Shown here: one piece after another, positions 27,301 through 34,829 of the stretch
Layout: every line of letters begins with the position of its first letter
Position numbering within the stretch: position 1 is the stretch's first letter
Source: Endozoicomonas sp. NE40
Lineage (GTDB): Bacteria > Pseudomonadota > Gammaproteobacteria > Pseudomonadales > Endozoicomonadaceae
DNA: 64,000 nucleotides
Reading direction: 5' to 3'
Assembly (NCBI RefSeq): GCF_040549045.1
Contig: NZ_JBEWTB010000001.1
Coordinates: 62,001 to 126,000 of the forward strand
Program-made: the position numbers and the translations under genes
The notes under the pieces: generated by a model
Databases searched by the model: none
The model's input: the letters and a program-made list of their open reading frames with translations, nothing else
What the model was told of the DNA's origin: nothing

Positions 27301-28733
27301 GGAGCCTTCTTTGCCGGAGGAAGCTCCGGGGTTTTAACCAGCGGCCGTTCACTAAGCACTAGCTTCTCTTCTCTCAAATCGGTCTGTTCTCTCAAACCGG
27401 TCGTTTCCGACGCAACCATACCCTCAGCCTCTATGGCAGGCGACTGGATCGTCTGTGCCGTATCCTGTATGCGGATACTGGCAATAGCCTGCATCAGCTG
27501 CACTGACCAGAAAGTGTCGTACACGTCCTGATCTCGCCACACAATCTGGCTGGAATGGCCGGCGGCCAACACGCTGGTAGCTCCCGGGTCATAGTCAGGC
27601 AGGGAGGAAGAAGGCCGGGAGATCTGGATATAAGGTGTGTCGGCATTGGCAAAGAGTATCCAGTAAGGGGCGCCTTCGTCGGCATCACCGTTTATTGCTG
27701 TGGTAGAGCTGCCATGGCGGGTCACTGGTGTTGGATCAGGTGGTTTGACGGGGTTTTCTTTCTCACCCGGTTTCGATTGTTGTTCCAGATTTCTCAGAGA
27801 CTCTGTAATCCAGTCAAGCCATTGCGGCGACAGAAGCGTATGCATACTGCTGTAAGCCTCCTGTCCAAACTGACAGGGTTCCTGCAACCAGGAAACATCC
27901 GATACGGGAAGTGGCAGCTTCCACCCTTCCCTGCCATTGAGTATCAGTTCCAGTTGTTTACTGCCGTTCACCATGGTTTCCGGATCTGAAGTGACGGCGA
28001 CTTCAACGGTCTGAATAAAGTGTGCTTCCATCCAGTCCGCCAGGTTATGCATTGCCCTGTAATTAACTGGTCGCGGGGCAACCGTTTCCGGTTGTGATGG
28101 CAAAACTCTGATCACCAGCGCTGAAGCACCGCCACGGTTCACGACTTTCAGATAAACCCGCCGGGCCAGTTCAGGGTCTTCGATATAAACGGGCATTTCC
28201 TGCCACAACGTACAGTTGCCCCTCATTCTGCGCAGATAAGTGACACCCTTATCGATGCAACGACCTGCAAACAGCAGTCTGGATGACAAGATCAGATAGC
28301 TTTGCCAGCCTGTATAAAATGCCTGTATCAGCGTATCCGCCAGGCCGGGCCATCTCATGCGCCGGTAAGAGTGGTAGCCCGCGTGCGCCAGCTTTAGCAT
28401 CAGCATGGTTTGCAGAATGTCATCCACTGTGGTTTTCAGGCTCCGGAAGTCCACATCCAGAACAAATGTCAGTGAACCAATAGAGAAGGAAGCAGGGGGC
28501 TGTTCCTGACAGGTTACAAAGGGTTCCTGATCATGAAGCCCGTTATCAGCGGTATCAGCAAAGGCATTGTTCAGGCAGAAAACAAGGTGCAGGCAGAAAG
28601 CAAGCAATAAAAGCAGCCGGGTAGCCCCGAACCTCCGGATAGCAAATCCGGATATGAGGCCAAACTTTTTAAGATTTTTTTTAACCGGCAAATAATACAA
28701 ATTTCCCAGACCGGGTGGCTTTTGAGGAAGCAA
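24396..28733 (-). CDS. very large exported repeat protein of unknown function
   Basis: A 1445-aa protein I do not recognise. The only plausible start is a TTG at 28733 with a TAAGG site about 8 nt upstream; no ATG occurs before residue about 88. A hydrophobic segment (TRLLLLLAFCLHLVFCL, about residues 37-54) ending near NAFA looks like a signal peptide. A Cys-containing region with a possible buried helix follows. Then come five 21-residue KAPVAQSEPAAGSPEQ repeats (about 470-580), a CxxC...CxxC zinc-like knot (SECSGPCKG / CKGCE), a long helical part with charged coiled coils and TPR-like helices (SYAQKDFAYSIQCINKAI), and a KAKAKAKAKKK tract near the C-terminus. It is convergent with PAAR. A surface or secreted role is only inferred. 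Confidence 0.75.
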   Translation of the reverse strand: MLPQKPPGLGNLYYLPVKKNLKKFGLISGFAIRRFGATRLLLLLAFCLHLVFCLNNAFADTADNGLHDQEPFVTCQEQPPASFSIGSLTFVLDVDFRSLKTTVDDILQTMLMLKLAHAGYHSYRRMRWPGLADTLIQAFYTGWQSYLILSSRLLFAGRCIDKGVTYLRRMRGNCTLWQEMPVYIEDPELARRVYLKVVNRGGASALVIRVLPSQPETVAPRPVNYRAMHNLADWMEAHFIQTVEVAVTSDPETMVNGSKQLELILNGREGWKLPLPVSDVSWLQEPCQFGQEAYSSMHTLLSPQWLDWITESLRNLEQQSKPGEKENPVKPPDPTPVTRHGSSTTAINGDADEGAPYWILFANADTPYIQISRPSSSLPDYDPGATSVLAAGHSSQIVWRDQDVYDTFWSVQLMQAIASIRIQDTAQTIQSPAIEAEGMVASETTGLREQTDLREEKLVLSERPLVKTPELPPAKKAPVAQSEPAAGSPEQTPPAKKAPVAQSEPAAGSPEQPPPAKKAPVAQSEPAAGSPEQPPPANKAPVAQSEPAAGSPEQLPPAKKAPVAQSEPAAGSPEQPPPSQQKPEKKSECSGPCKGIYPASQLVPAGDRSQEKLCKGCERKQNGSVKQSIQTASKAIEQVKKEIRKTQYDVRSAKVDEAINLIYGFTKDPDEEKIRTLISTFVDVFLSASMEVLNLFSPSVLDELKYHKKNKYRKDVENIVIEQTKNNIAIYLRGLNRLAKFYKTITLESLDRLRKKESETEPLKTPFTMGLILFYLEKHHDYISRALAAFSDREEEKLLKELFNTATVVPLLLDTLNFLDAGRMQWTLHYDEEVSQMAGLSEQSKWEELLPTMSRYYRSNDQKYLLRIFVTWLGQSYYSRSLYLFLSSKPSLKIPEETMAEILSGLPAMLRSSIKIKNDDYSHKAFSLFTQMPGKAKSFLKAYLLKNTAFREDFYSSLYLYLYYIHYRYHQRVPGYTEHFIEQGYPAYFDEDIRRLDRLFADEFPALEKQQPRRSPDSVLEEHRRRLNIREAEDRRTVERAEQAQKRRFERYLKDVSKEKEIKDARDRKKLEKARNRFFIPDNEAKPEPDDKPQTTDQTIELAAMESPWEIGMNEVAESYAQKDFAYSIQCINKAIDLSSDDEQLVLASYEKASLYANELFRKTREAMNWLNNMGRYERIAAQLDIHFITDLINRPELPLKERFAMLELHNIQFASREDRENYITNAVRLHREVSKEIESWRDLVADMLKTVELLNERLELLDTVDQLRVEGAFVSEAMIRATAALNRLKQAPAEIMATEQKTKDFVTALGVYGANNVTKKSKSKAKAKAKAKKKPPSLGRTYKKIEWVIPDLSPVDTLIGHLASPSETAESEPVPESRATAFPTDLMFQMQDSDTATNEPDTAKPKRKTKQPKPPTLSDFGDKEFYLPEEMWWMLEEKSPGLTE
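24742..24770 (-). repeat. 6-bp coding microsatellite
   Basis: GCTTTT repeated in tandem on the plus strand encodes the lysine-alanine tract KAKAKAKA near the C-terminus of the large exported protein. Slippage would keep the frame. Confidence 0.7.
27002..27331 (-). repeat. 63-bp coding minisatellite, about five units
   Basis: Five near-identical 63-bp units encode KAPVAQSEPAAGSPEQ(P/T/L)PPA within the large exported protein. Units differ at only a few bases, which suggests recent expansion or recombination. The length is a multiple of three, so unit gain or loss changes the proline-alanine linker without breaking the frame. Confidence 0.9.
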
Positions 28734-28916
28734 GTATAGCCTTAGTCTGGAGTTGTGGAAGACGTGGCTCTATCGTGATGATGGCAGCTGGCGTTGCCGT
28801 TCAGGAGCGTTTTTTTTCCTCATTGGTATTTCAGGCCGGAAACCTTTGAAAATAAAGGCTTTCAGGGATTTTTCCGGATTTATTTCAGACTGAAATCCTC
28901 AGAAAAATAAACCACT

Positions 28917-29528
28917 TCAACACTCCGAAAAATCAATACCCAGCTTATCAGCAATCACATCAAACTCCGTCAGGTCTTTATAACGCAGCATCACCTGACC
29001 GGCGTGTTTGTTGTCGCTGTCCGGAACAATCGTGATATTCAGCCCTGTGGCCATAAAGAACCGGTCTGACAACTGCTGATAAAAGCGTTCGGTCTGCTTG
29101 TCCAGCCGTTTATCAAAGCCGCGCCTGTCCGCTTCCAGATCCCGGACGCTTTTCCTGCGCACTATCGCTTCCCGGGCGATGGCTTCCTGCTCATCCGGTT
29201 CGTAACCGGCAATCACCCTGGCGTGGTTAAAGCCCAGGCGGAGACGGGGGTTCAGCACCATCTCTTTCACCGGCTGCACCAGACTTCGCCCAACCCTTGC
29301 CATCTGCCGTACAAGATAGTCCGCCTTGCCCAGCTCCCGGGCCAGGTGTGCCAGCTTCACCCCTTCATCCTGGGCAAAGGCCACGGCTTCGGACTGCCGG
29401 ATGATATCGCCCTGCCCTGCCTTCAGATAATCAACCGCTTCCTGCGCGTCACAGAACAGGGTGAAATGGTTATACAGGGGTTTAACTCTTGTATTCATAG
29501 CAAGTGTATTCATAGCAAGTGTATTCAT
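28917..29528 (-). CDS. small HTH-only ParB-like DNA-binding protein, third gene of the par operon
   Basis: 203 aa from the outermost of three in-frame ATGs (29528, 29513, 29498), none with a clear ribosome site, so it is probably coupled to parB, whose stop is 12 nt upstream. The centre (VKLAHLARELGKADYLVRQM, then LRLGFNHARVIAGYEPDEQEAIAREAIVRRKSVRDLE) reads like the helix-turn-helix and following helices of ParB/KorB proteins. The N-terminal CTP-binding motifs of ParB (GExRWRG, ENIQR) are absent. I infer an accessory DNA-binding partition or regulatory protein. Confidence 0.7.
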   Translation of the reverse strand: MNTLAMNTLAMNTRVKPLYNHFTLFCDAQEAVDYLKAGQGDIIRQSEAVAFAQDEGVKLAHLARELGKADYLVRQMARVGRSLVQPVKEMVLNPRLRLGFNHARVIAGYEPDEQEAIAREAIVRRKSVRDLEADRRGFDKRLDKQTERFYQQLSDRFFMATGLNITIVPDSDNKHAGQVMLRYKDLTEFDVIADKLGIDFSEC

Positions 29529-29533
29529 AGCAA
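29489..29533 (-). repeat. 15-bp tandem repeat around the start codon
   Basis: Three copies of a 15-bp unit (minus strand TTGCTATGAATACAC) each contain an ATG in the reading frame of the HTH-only ParB-like gene, giving the N-terminus MNTLAMNTLAMNTR. The copies differ by only two bases. Confidence 0.85.
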
Positions 29534-29539
29534 CGCATT

Positions 29540-30670
29540 CTAATGGTTCGCCTGCTCGGAAACCCCGAGAATACGGATATCGTCCCGGTGCGCACGAATC
29601 TTGCCCCCCTCCACTTCGATCCAGAGATAGTCGGTGTCTTCATCCACACGGCTAAGACACAGACTGCCCCGGATATTATTCTCCTCAACCAGAACCGAAA
29701 TAGTTAAACGACGATCATCGTCAAGATCGAAAAACGCATAATCGTCATGCCTTTGGTAATGCCGCTTTGTCACCGGTTCTTCAGTAGCAACCTGACCGGT
29801 TTCCTGCGGTTCTGAAGGTGTTTTTGAATGCGATGTAGCATCAGGCTGGTTATTAGACGACGATGTTTTATTTGCGGAGACCTTCCGGAGCGCTTTCTCT
29901 TCTTTCAGGTAACGCGCACACTGCTTGCGGGTAATGCCTTCTGCCCTGGCTGTTGTGCATAACGCACTGGCCCGCTCCTGACTGACATCGTAAATCTTGC
30001 GCAGTTCATCCAGGGTTTGCGCATCCGTCACCACACCGTCCACGGCCAGTTCACGAATTACGTCCGGCAGGTCAATCAGTTTCGCATACCGGTACACATA
30101 CTTTTCGCTCTTGCCGATCTCAGCCGCGATGGTTTCCACCGTCATGCCTTCCTGCTTCAGCTCGTGGATGGATTCTGCCAGTTCCAGACATTCCAGTTCA
30201 TAACGCTGAATGTTCTCGATCAGTTCACCAATAATCTCCTGGCTCTTGCTGGCAGGCGCTTCACGCACCACCGCATCCAGCGAAATACCCGCCTCTCTGG
30301 CGCCACGCCAGCGACACTCGCCTTTCTGTATCACGTACAGCCCGTCCTGATTGGGCGGTGAAACGATAATGGGCGAGTACTGCCCGTACTTTTTCATGGT
30401 CTGACCCAGCTGGCTGATGTACTCAGGGTCGAATTTTTTGCGAACCTGCTTTTTGTTCATCACCAGGGCAGGATCAAGCTGGATAATGCGTTCACCTTCA
30501 AGAATTTTGTCGTCCGGGGTCTCCTTCGCCCGGAAGGCAATATCCACATCCGGCGTCAGGCTGTCATCCAGGTCATCATCCAACAATAATTTGTTCAGAC
30601 TCTCTTTGCTTTTAACGGGTTGCTCTTTTTTCGCCTGTTTTCTGGCGTTTACCTTGTCCAGAAATCCCAT
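29540..30670 (-). CDS. parB: ParB-family partition protein (CTPase)
   Basis: A 376-aa ParB. After a basic N-terminal arm come the ParB/Srx CTP-binding motifs: DPALVMNKKQVRKKFD, YSPIIVSPP, KGECRWRGAREAG (the GERRxRA box) and ENIQRYELECLELAESI (ENIQR box). The helix-turn-helix follows (MTVETIAAEIGKSEKYVYRYAKLIDLPD), then a linker rich in Ser and Asn and a basic C-terminal domain. It should bind a parS-like site and load as a clamp. Its start is 3 nt after the parA stop. Candidate sites are the palindromes upstream of parA. Confidence 0.93.
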   Translation of the reverse strand: MGFLDKVNARKQAKKEQPVKSKESLNKLLLDDDLDDSLTPDVDIAFRAKETPDDKILEGERIIQLDPALVMNKKQVRKKFDPEYISQLGQTMKKYGQYSPIIVSPPNQDGLYVIQKGECRWRGAREAGISLDAVVREAPASKSQEIIGELIENIQRYELECLELAESIHELKQEGMTVETIAAEIGKSEKYVYRYAKLIDLPDVIRELAVDGVVTDAQTLDELRKIYDVSQERASALCTTARAEGITRKQCARYLKEEKALRKVSANKTSSSNNQPDATSHSKTPSEPQETGQVATEEPVTKRHYQRHDDYAFFDLDDDRRLTISVLVEENNIRGSLCLSRVDEDTDYLWIEVEGGKIRAHRDDIRILGVSEQANH

Positions 30671-30672
30671 GG

Positions 30673-31473
30673 TCAGCCCTCCATCCGTTCCAGAATCTCA
30701 GTGGCTAACCGCTGATACTGATGGGTTTGCGTCAGGGTTGGCATATATTCCGCCACAGACTGGTTCAGGGCATTGGCTTCCGCCACTTTCACCGAGGCCG
30801 TTATTTCATGTTCCAGCATCGCATCACCAAAGCGTTCACGAATATCCTGTTTATAATGGCGCTGTACCTGAACACGACGGCCGTCTACTTTATTGGCAAA
30901 AATACCCAGTACCTGCAAACCGGGGTTCAGGTGTTTTTTCACTGAACCAACGGTCTTATAAAGCTGGGCAATGCCATCTACCGCAAACCCGTCCAGTTCG
31001 GTAGGAATCAACACATAATCCGAGGTCAGCAGGGCAGAATTCAACAGAGTTCCCCAGCCTGGCAGACAGTCGATAATGATGTAGTCAAACTGTTGTGCAA
31101 TGTCCGTCAGCTTTTCCTTAAAGGGAATCCCGACTTCTATAACGTCTTCGCTGTTCATACCGGCCAGCTTTTTGTTGGTGCCAAAAATGGAGAGGTAGTC
31201 AGAGACCCGGTAAGGTTCCACCTCCCGGCCTTCTTCATACAGCGTGTAGCTGTTGGCCGGGCCGGAACGGGATTTACCCTGGTCGTCGATATAAAAGATC
31301 TCTTCCGGAATATCATCACCAAAGATCAGTTTGGTCTGATTGCCCTGGGGGTCATTATCCACCAGAAGCACCCGTTTGTTGCGACTGCACAGCTCTTTAG
31401 CCACGTTGCACGAAGAGGTTGTTTTACCAACGCCGCCTTTCTGGTTAGTGACTGCCAGTATTTTTGCCGTCAT
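30673..31473 (-). CDS. parA: ParA-family partition ATPase
   Basis: A 266-aa deviant Walker ATPase that positions the replicon. It starts MTAKILAVTNQKGGVGKTTSSC with the signature-lysine Walker A, then VLLVDNDPQGNQTKL (Walker A') and FDYIIIDCLPGWGTLLNSAL (Walker B). It lacks an N-terminal helix-turn-helix, so it resembles chromosomal/Soj-like and type Ib ParAs and differs in class from the second ParA in this window. An AAAGGA site lies upstream of the ATG at 31473. It is the first gene of a three-gene operon. Confidence 0.94.
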   Translation of the reverse strand: MTAKILAVTNQKGGVGKTTSSCNVAKELCSRNKRVLLVDNDPQGNQTKLIFGDDIPEEIFYIDDQGKSRSGPANSYTLYEEGREVEPYRVSDYLSIFGTNKKLAGMNSEDVIEVGIPFKEKLTDIAQQFDYIIIDCLPGWGTLLNSALLTSDYVLIPTELDGFAVDGIAQLYKTVGSVKKHLNPGLQVLGIFANKVDGRRVQVQRHYKQDIRERFGDAMLEHEITASVKVAEANALNQSVAEYMPTLTQTHQYQRLATEILERMEG

Positions 31474-31491
31474 GTCGTCATCCTTTCTCCA

Positions 31492-31511
31492 TTTTCACTC
31501 ATGAGTGAAAA
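31492..31511. promoter_or_regulatory. 20-bp perfect palindrome upstream of parA
   Basis: TTTTCACTCATGAGTGAAAA is self-complementary over its whole length and lies 18 bp before the parA start. It is a strong candidate operator for autoregulation by ParA/ParB or the HTH-only protein. The same 16-bp core recurs at 34898-34913. Confidence 0.7.
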
Positions 31512-31518
31512 CTATTAT

Positions 31519-31566
31519 TTATCTGAACAAGTGTTTATCTGAGCAAGTGTTGATCCGGACAAGCCG
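31519..31566 (+). repeat. iteron-like 16-bp tandem repeats
   Basis: TTATCTGAACAAGTGT (31519-31534) is followed directly by TTATCTGAGCAAGTGT (31535-31550), and by a third, weaker copy (31551-31566, about 10 of 16 positions). Tandem repeats of this kind beside par genes are typical of partition or replication-control sites. Confidence 0.6.
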
Positions 31567-31602
31567 TGTGACTGAATAAACAGTATGTCTGTTATTGGTT
31601 AT

Positions 31603-31618
31603 CGTGTCACGTGACACG
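31603..31618. promoter_or_regulatory. parS-like palindrome
   Basis: CGTGTCACGTGACACG is a perfect 16-bp palindrome. It shares 12 of 16 positions, including the TCACGTGA core, with the universal chromosomal parS (TGTTTCACGTGAAACA). It lies 130 bp upstream of parA and is the best candidate centromere site for the first ParB. Confidence 0.6.
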
Positions 31619-31714
31619 TTTTTTAGTTCCGGGAAAAGAAAAAGCGTTCGTTTTGCCGTCCATAGACTTTTTGTCTACTTTTTATCGAGAAAGCCTACAC
31701 GTTGTCCGATTCCT

Positions 31715-31833
31715 ATGAAAATGGGTTACGCCAGAGTCAGTTCCGGCGACCAGAAACTGATCTCTCAGTCAGACAACCTTCATAACTCTTGCTGCTGTAC
31801 CCAGAACTGCAGCACTACTGTTGGAGTATGAAG
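31715..31833 (+). pseudogene. remnant of a resolvase-type serine recombinase
   Basis: The frame from the ATG at 31715 reads MKMGYARVSSGDQKLISQSDNL, which matches the catalytic N-terminus (Y-ARVS-GDQ) of serine recombinases. It then degenerates into NSCCCTQNC and stops. Only about 25 residues of a roughly 190-residue enzyme remain, so it is a decayed fragment and marks past mobile activity beside the par operon. Confidence 0.7.
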
Positions 31834-32502
31834 GTTATGAATGAGATGGAAAATGCATGGAAACTGTTAATGTATAGCCGGACGTTTTTTAAAGGTTCGC
31901 TAAAGTCAGGAAATAAAGTTTTTTCACCGTCCGGGGGTAGCGCCAGTCCGGGGAGAAGGCAAAGGCGTAATGAGAACAGCGTTGAGGCTAACGACTGGAT
32001 ATCCGTTTTAAGCAATCATTGTACGACCAGAGAGTTACTGGATATTCTGGCTTTGGCATCCCCTGAGGGAAGGTCTGGAAACTGCTTTGAATATTCCATG
32101 ATAGCGATCAGGAATGGTGTTGATTTACACATACCCAACATATGGCTTGTCATTCACCATACCCATCAGTTTTTAGTGCTGGCTGATATAGCCAGCTTTA
32201 ATGATTTAGAAGCACATGAGTTCCATCAGTTTGACAGCAACAATTTCTGGGTGTGCGATCCATGGTTTAAGATACACTGCAGAATGCATCTGTATAGCCT
32301 GATGACCAGCATCAAATCCTTGCAGTGGGAGTGCGAAGGTAAGTTGATTTTCAATTCTGACCATACAGAGTTGCCGACACTGTGGTCTCAAAAATTGTGT
32401 GTTGGCAAAATGCGCTTTATACGAATGACTGACTCTGCGGGAACACCCACGAATGAGTGGTGGGAGTGGTATCATTCCCCCTTATCGCACAGGGCCACAT
32501 AG
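31828..32502 (+). CDS. putative papain/transglutaminase-fold cysteine enzyme, possible effector
   Basis: About 224 aa from the ATG at 31828 (an ATG at 31837 with AAGG just upstream is also possible). The centre carries a Cys-His-Asp arrangement: GNCFEYSMIA (Cys), HHTHQFLVL (His) about 27 residues later, and NNFWVCDPWF (Asp) a further 31 residues on. That order and the DPW motif are seen in transglutaminase-like and papain-like toxin or effector domains. The N-terminus is basic and serine-rich, without a classical signal peptide. It lies between a decayed resolvase and an integrase, which suggests acquisition by transfer. The enzyme class is inferred from motifs only. Confidence 0.6.
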   Translation: MKVMNEMENAWKLLMYSRTFFKGSLKSGNKVFSPSGGSASPGRRQRRNENSVEANDWISVLSNHCTTRELLDILALASPEGRSGNCFEYSMIAIRNGVDLHIPNIWLVIHHTHQFLVLADIASFNDLEAHEFHQFDSNNFWVCDPWFKIHCRMHLYSLMTSIKSLQWECEGKLIFNSDHTELPTLWSQKLCVGKMRFIRMTDSAGTPTNEWWEWYHSPLSHRAT

Positions 32503-32521
32503 GCTGCTGAAGTGGCTACGC

Positions 32522-33712
32522 CTATACGCTGTCCTCAATATGCCTTGAAATCGACTCCACCGTATCCGCCAGTCTGGACAGCTGCTGGTGATTGTATCCC
32601 ATGGTCGTTTTAATATCGGAGTGCCTCGCCAGCTCCGACATCGCAGCCACATCGTTAGTCAGTTCAACACCGATGGTGACAAAGCTGTGCCGCAGCCAGT
32701 GTACCGAACTGGCGCGGATACGGGCGGCATCGGTCAGTTTTCCCTGAGTTTCAAGGGTGAGGGCGACGCGCTCCATCATACCTTTAAAGATGTCGTGCAG
32801 ACTGGCCCGGCTGGTCAACGGCTTTTTACCAGAGAGGCTGAAAAAAAATGGTTCAGGCACCAGGGGCGACGGGGCAGGGGGCTTGCCCAGACTGACACGG
32901 TACTGGTAGAGCGCTTCCATAAACGGTTTGGGTACGGGTAACTCCGCCGGCTTGCCGCCTTTGCCGATCACATTCATTTTCCAAAGCGCCTTATTGGCAA
33001 TGGTCATGGACTGTAACGACGACGTATTGTTACGAATCAGTTCCGACAGGCGCAGGCCGGAATAAAGGTAGGCATGAAACAGCCACTTTTCCCGCTGAAC
33101 CTTCCGCGTTCCCTGTTCGTTGCCCTGATGGCGCTGTTCATCCTGAGCGAGTGTCTGAAAAATATGACGAATATCCTGAATCAGTAACGCTCTGCTTTTG
33201 CGCTTAAAGTCATCCAGCCGCCGTTCCTGATGACTGGTCTTCATCATCACGAAAGGGTTAAGCGACACATAACCGACACTCTGGAGCCAGTTAAATAAGC
33301 CTTTGATGGTGGTGATCGACAAGTGAATACTGGCTGGCGACAACACCGGATCGCCTTCTGCCCAGTTTTTTTTCACCACAAAGGGTTTCCAGTCCGGCGC
33401 ACCATAAGGCCGCTTGGACAAGCCCACCATCGACAGGGGAGGGTGGTTAAGCATCGCCACAAACCCTCTGGCATCCTCCAGGTTAAGCTGGCTGAACGAT
33501 TTATTCAGGCTGGCGGTGTACCACAGCAGTCGTCTGAACTCTTTTTCGTAATTGGAACGGGTCGTCGGCGCAAAGCGCGCCGAACCGGATGTGGTCTGCT
33601 GATCCAGAAACGCCTGCACCGCCTGTTGATCGGTGCGGGCATCAATCAGGGCAGGTGAGGGCGCATCATGGTGCTCCAGCGGGGATGTGGGAATAAGTTC
33701 CTGACGGTTCAT
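32522..33712 (-). CDS. tyrosine recombinase (phage/XerD-like integrase)
   Basis: A 396-aa site-specific recombinase. The N-terminal SAM-like core-binding domain (TRSNYEKEFRRLLWYTASL) precedes the catalytic domain with YSGLRLSEL (Arg), GKGGKPAELPVP (Lys), SVHWLRHSFVT (His-x-x-Arg), ARHSDIKTT (His) and the nucleophile in MGYNHQQ (Tyr). All five key residues are in place, so it should be active. It is oriented away from the par operon. The 5' end of its coding sequence is partly duplicated at 34830-34900. Confidence 0.92.
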   Translation of the reverse strand: MNRQELIPTSPLEHHDAPSPALIDARTDQQAVQAFLDQQTTSGSARFAPTTRSNYEKEFRRLLWYTASLNKSFSQLNLEDARGFVAMLNHPPLSMVGLSKRPYGAPDWKPFVVKKNWAEGDPVLSPASIHLSITTIKGLFNWLQSVGYVSLNPFVMMKTSHQERRLDDFKRKSRALLIQDIRHIFQTLAQDEQRHQGNEQGTRKVQREKWLFHAYLYSGLRLSELIRNNTSSLQSMTIANKALWKMNVIGKGGKPAELPVPKPFMEALYQYRVSLGKPPAPSPLVPEPFFFSLSGKKPLTSRASLHDIFKGMMERVALTLETQGKLTDAARIRASSVHWLRHSFVTIGVELTNDVAAMSELARHSDIKTTMGYNHQQLSRLADTVESISRHIEDSV

Positions 33713-33818
33713 GGCGTGTACAATATTGGGCTCTGGCTACCCACATTACCGGAGTGGCGGTTTTGCTGTAAAGCTATGTTGCTCTATCATTCCGACCGTC
33801 AGGGGCAGGGCTCCTGTT

Positions 33819-34688
33819 TTAAAAACGGGCAAAGAAAGCGTAAAAGTAGGCAAGAATATCATCTGGAAGAAGGCCCAGGTATTTAATCTCGCTGTATACG
33901 CCCTGCAGGCTCTCGATATTTTCGGAAGAAAAATCGCTAAGATCACTGTTTGCTGGTGCAATAGCGCTCTCGAATAGTTTTTTAAGCTGTTGTTGACTGG
34001 GTTCTCCCCGGGCCAGTTCACAAATAAACTGAAGAATATCTTCGGGAATTTTACTTGTTACCTCTTTGAGAGTTGGTGCAGTTGCCTTCCATGTTTTAAA
34101 TCGAAATTTCTGAACAGGGTTGTGCTGACCCAGACGAACCTGAACCTCTTCAAAACGCTGCTTCTGGATAAAATTATTTGCTATCAGTAACAAGTTGCCG
34201 GCGTCAGAGTGTTTCAGGTGACCCGCAATAGCGGTATATTCCGTCGACTCGCTAACTGCGTGGTCAACCAGCCCTCTTGTAAAGTAACTGAGCCATGTAG
34301 CCCTCCCGGTTTCTGTGTCATAACTGTTTTTCAGGGCTGCCTCAACTATGCGCCGGTAATCTTCACGTCTTTTAACCCATGCATGAGCCGGATTCTTAAG
34401 TAAGTCTTCACAGAGATCCTGAAGGGATTTTTTTTCAGGTTCAGTTTTCCTGGCAGCGCCCTGTGGGTTCACCATGCTCCCGGCAGGCTCAGGTCTTTCA
34501 CTGCTAACACCACCATTTGGATACTGCATTCCGGGCAGATGAATTGGTTTGCGCTGGATAAGGTAGTCACCCCCCGGAGTTCCGGTCATCAACATAGCAC
34601 CAGAGAACCGGGCATGGCCAGAGCCATTATAAAAACAAAGCGCGCAGAGAACGAACGATCTTACAGACTTATTAGAAGCAAGGCTCAT
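33819..34688 (-). CDS. hypothetical protein
   Basis: I do not recognise this protein. From the ATG at 34688 it has about 289 aa; a GTG at 34739 would add 17. The N-terminus has a short hydrophobic patch (SFVLCALCFY). A proline/glycine-rich stretch follows, then a helical region (SLQDLCEDLLKNPAHAWVKR, EVQVRLGQHNPVQKF, EDILQFICELARGEPS). There are no catalytic motifs. It lies between the integrase and a duplicated integrase 5' fragment, so it may have arrived as an insertion. It could be a secreted effector or simply a cargo gene. Confidence 0.55.
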   Translation of the reverse strand: MSLASNKSVRSFVLCALCFYNGSGHARFSGAMLMTGTPGGDYLIQRKPIHLPGMQYPNGGVSSERPEPAGSMVNPQGAARKTEPEKKSLQDLCEDLLKNPAHAWVKRREDYRRIVEAALKNSYDTETGRATWLSYFTRGLVDHAVSESTEYTAIAGHLKHSDAGNLLLIANNFIQKQRFEEVQVRLGQHNPVQKFRFKTWKATAPTLKEVTSKIPEDILQFICELARGEPSQQQLKKLFESAIAPANSDLSDFSSENIESLQGVYSEIKYLGLLPDDILAYFYAFFARF

Positions 34689-34829
34689 GACGTACAGTGG
34701 TTTCCAGATAGTGGCTTTCGGGTTGGAAAGATAGACCACTCATGCAAAAACGCCATAAGCCGTTTTGACTTAAACCATTCAGTACTAAAGCTGCACCATC
34801 AGAAAAGTCTGACTGGTGCCATAAGCGCC

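Noticed and set aside
27002..27331. regularly repeated sequence as a possible CRISPR array
   Set aside because: The units are contiguous coding repeats without spacers, and no cas genes are present.
26999..27531. repetitive plus-strand open frames over the minisatellite
   Set aside because: The 63-bp repeats stay open in several frames. Only the minus-strand frame continues into a long protein.
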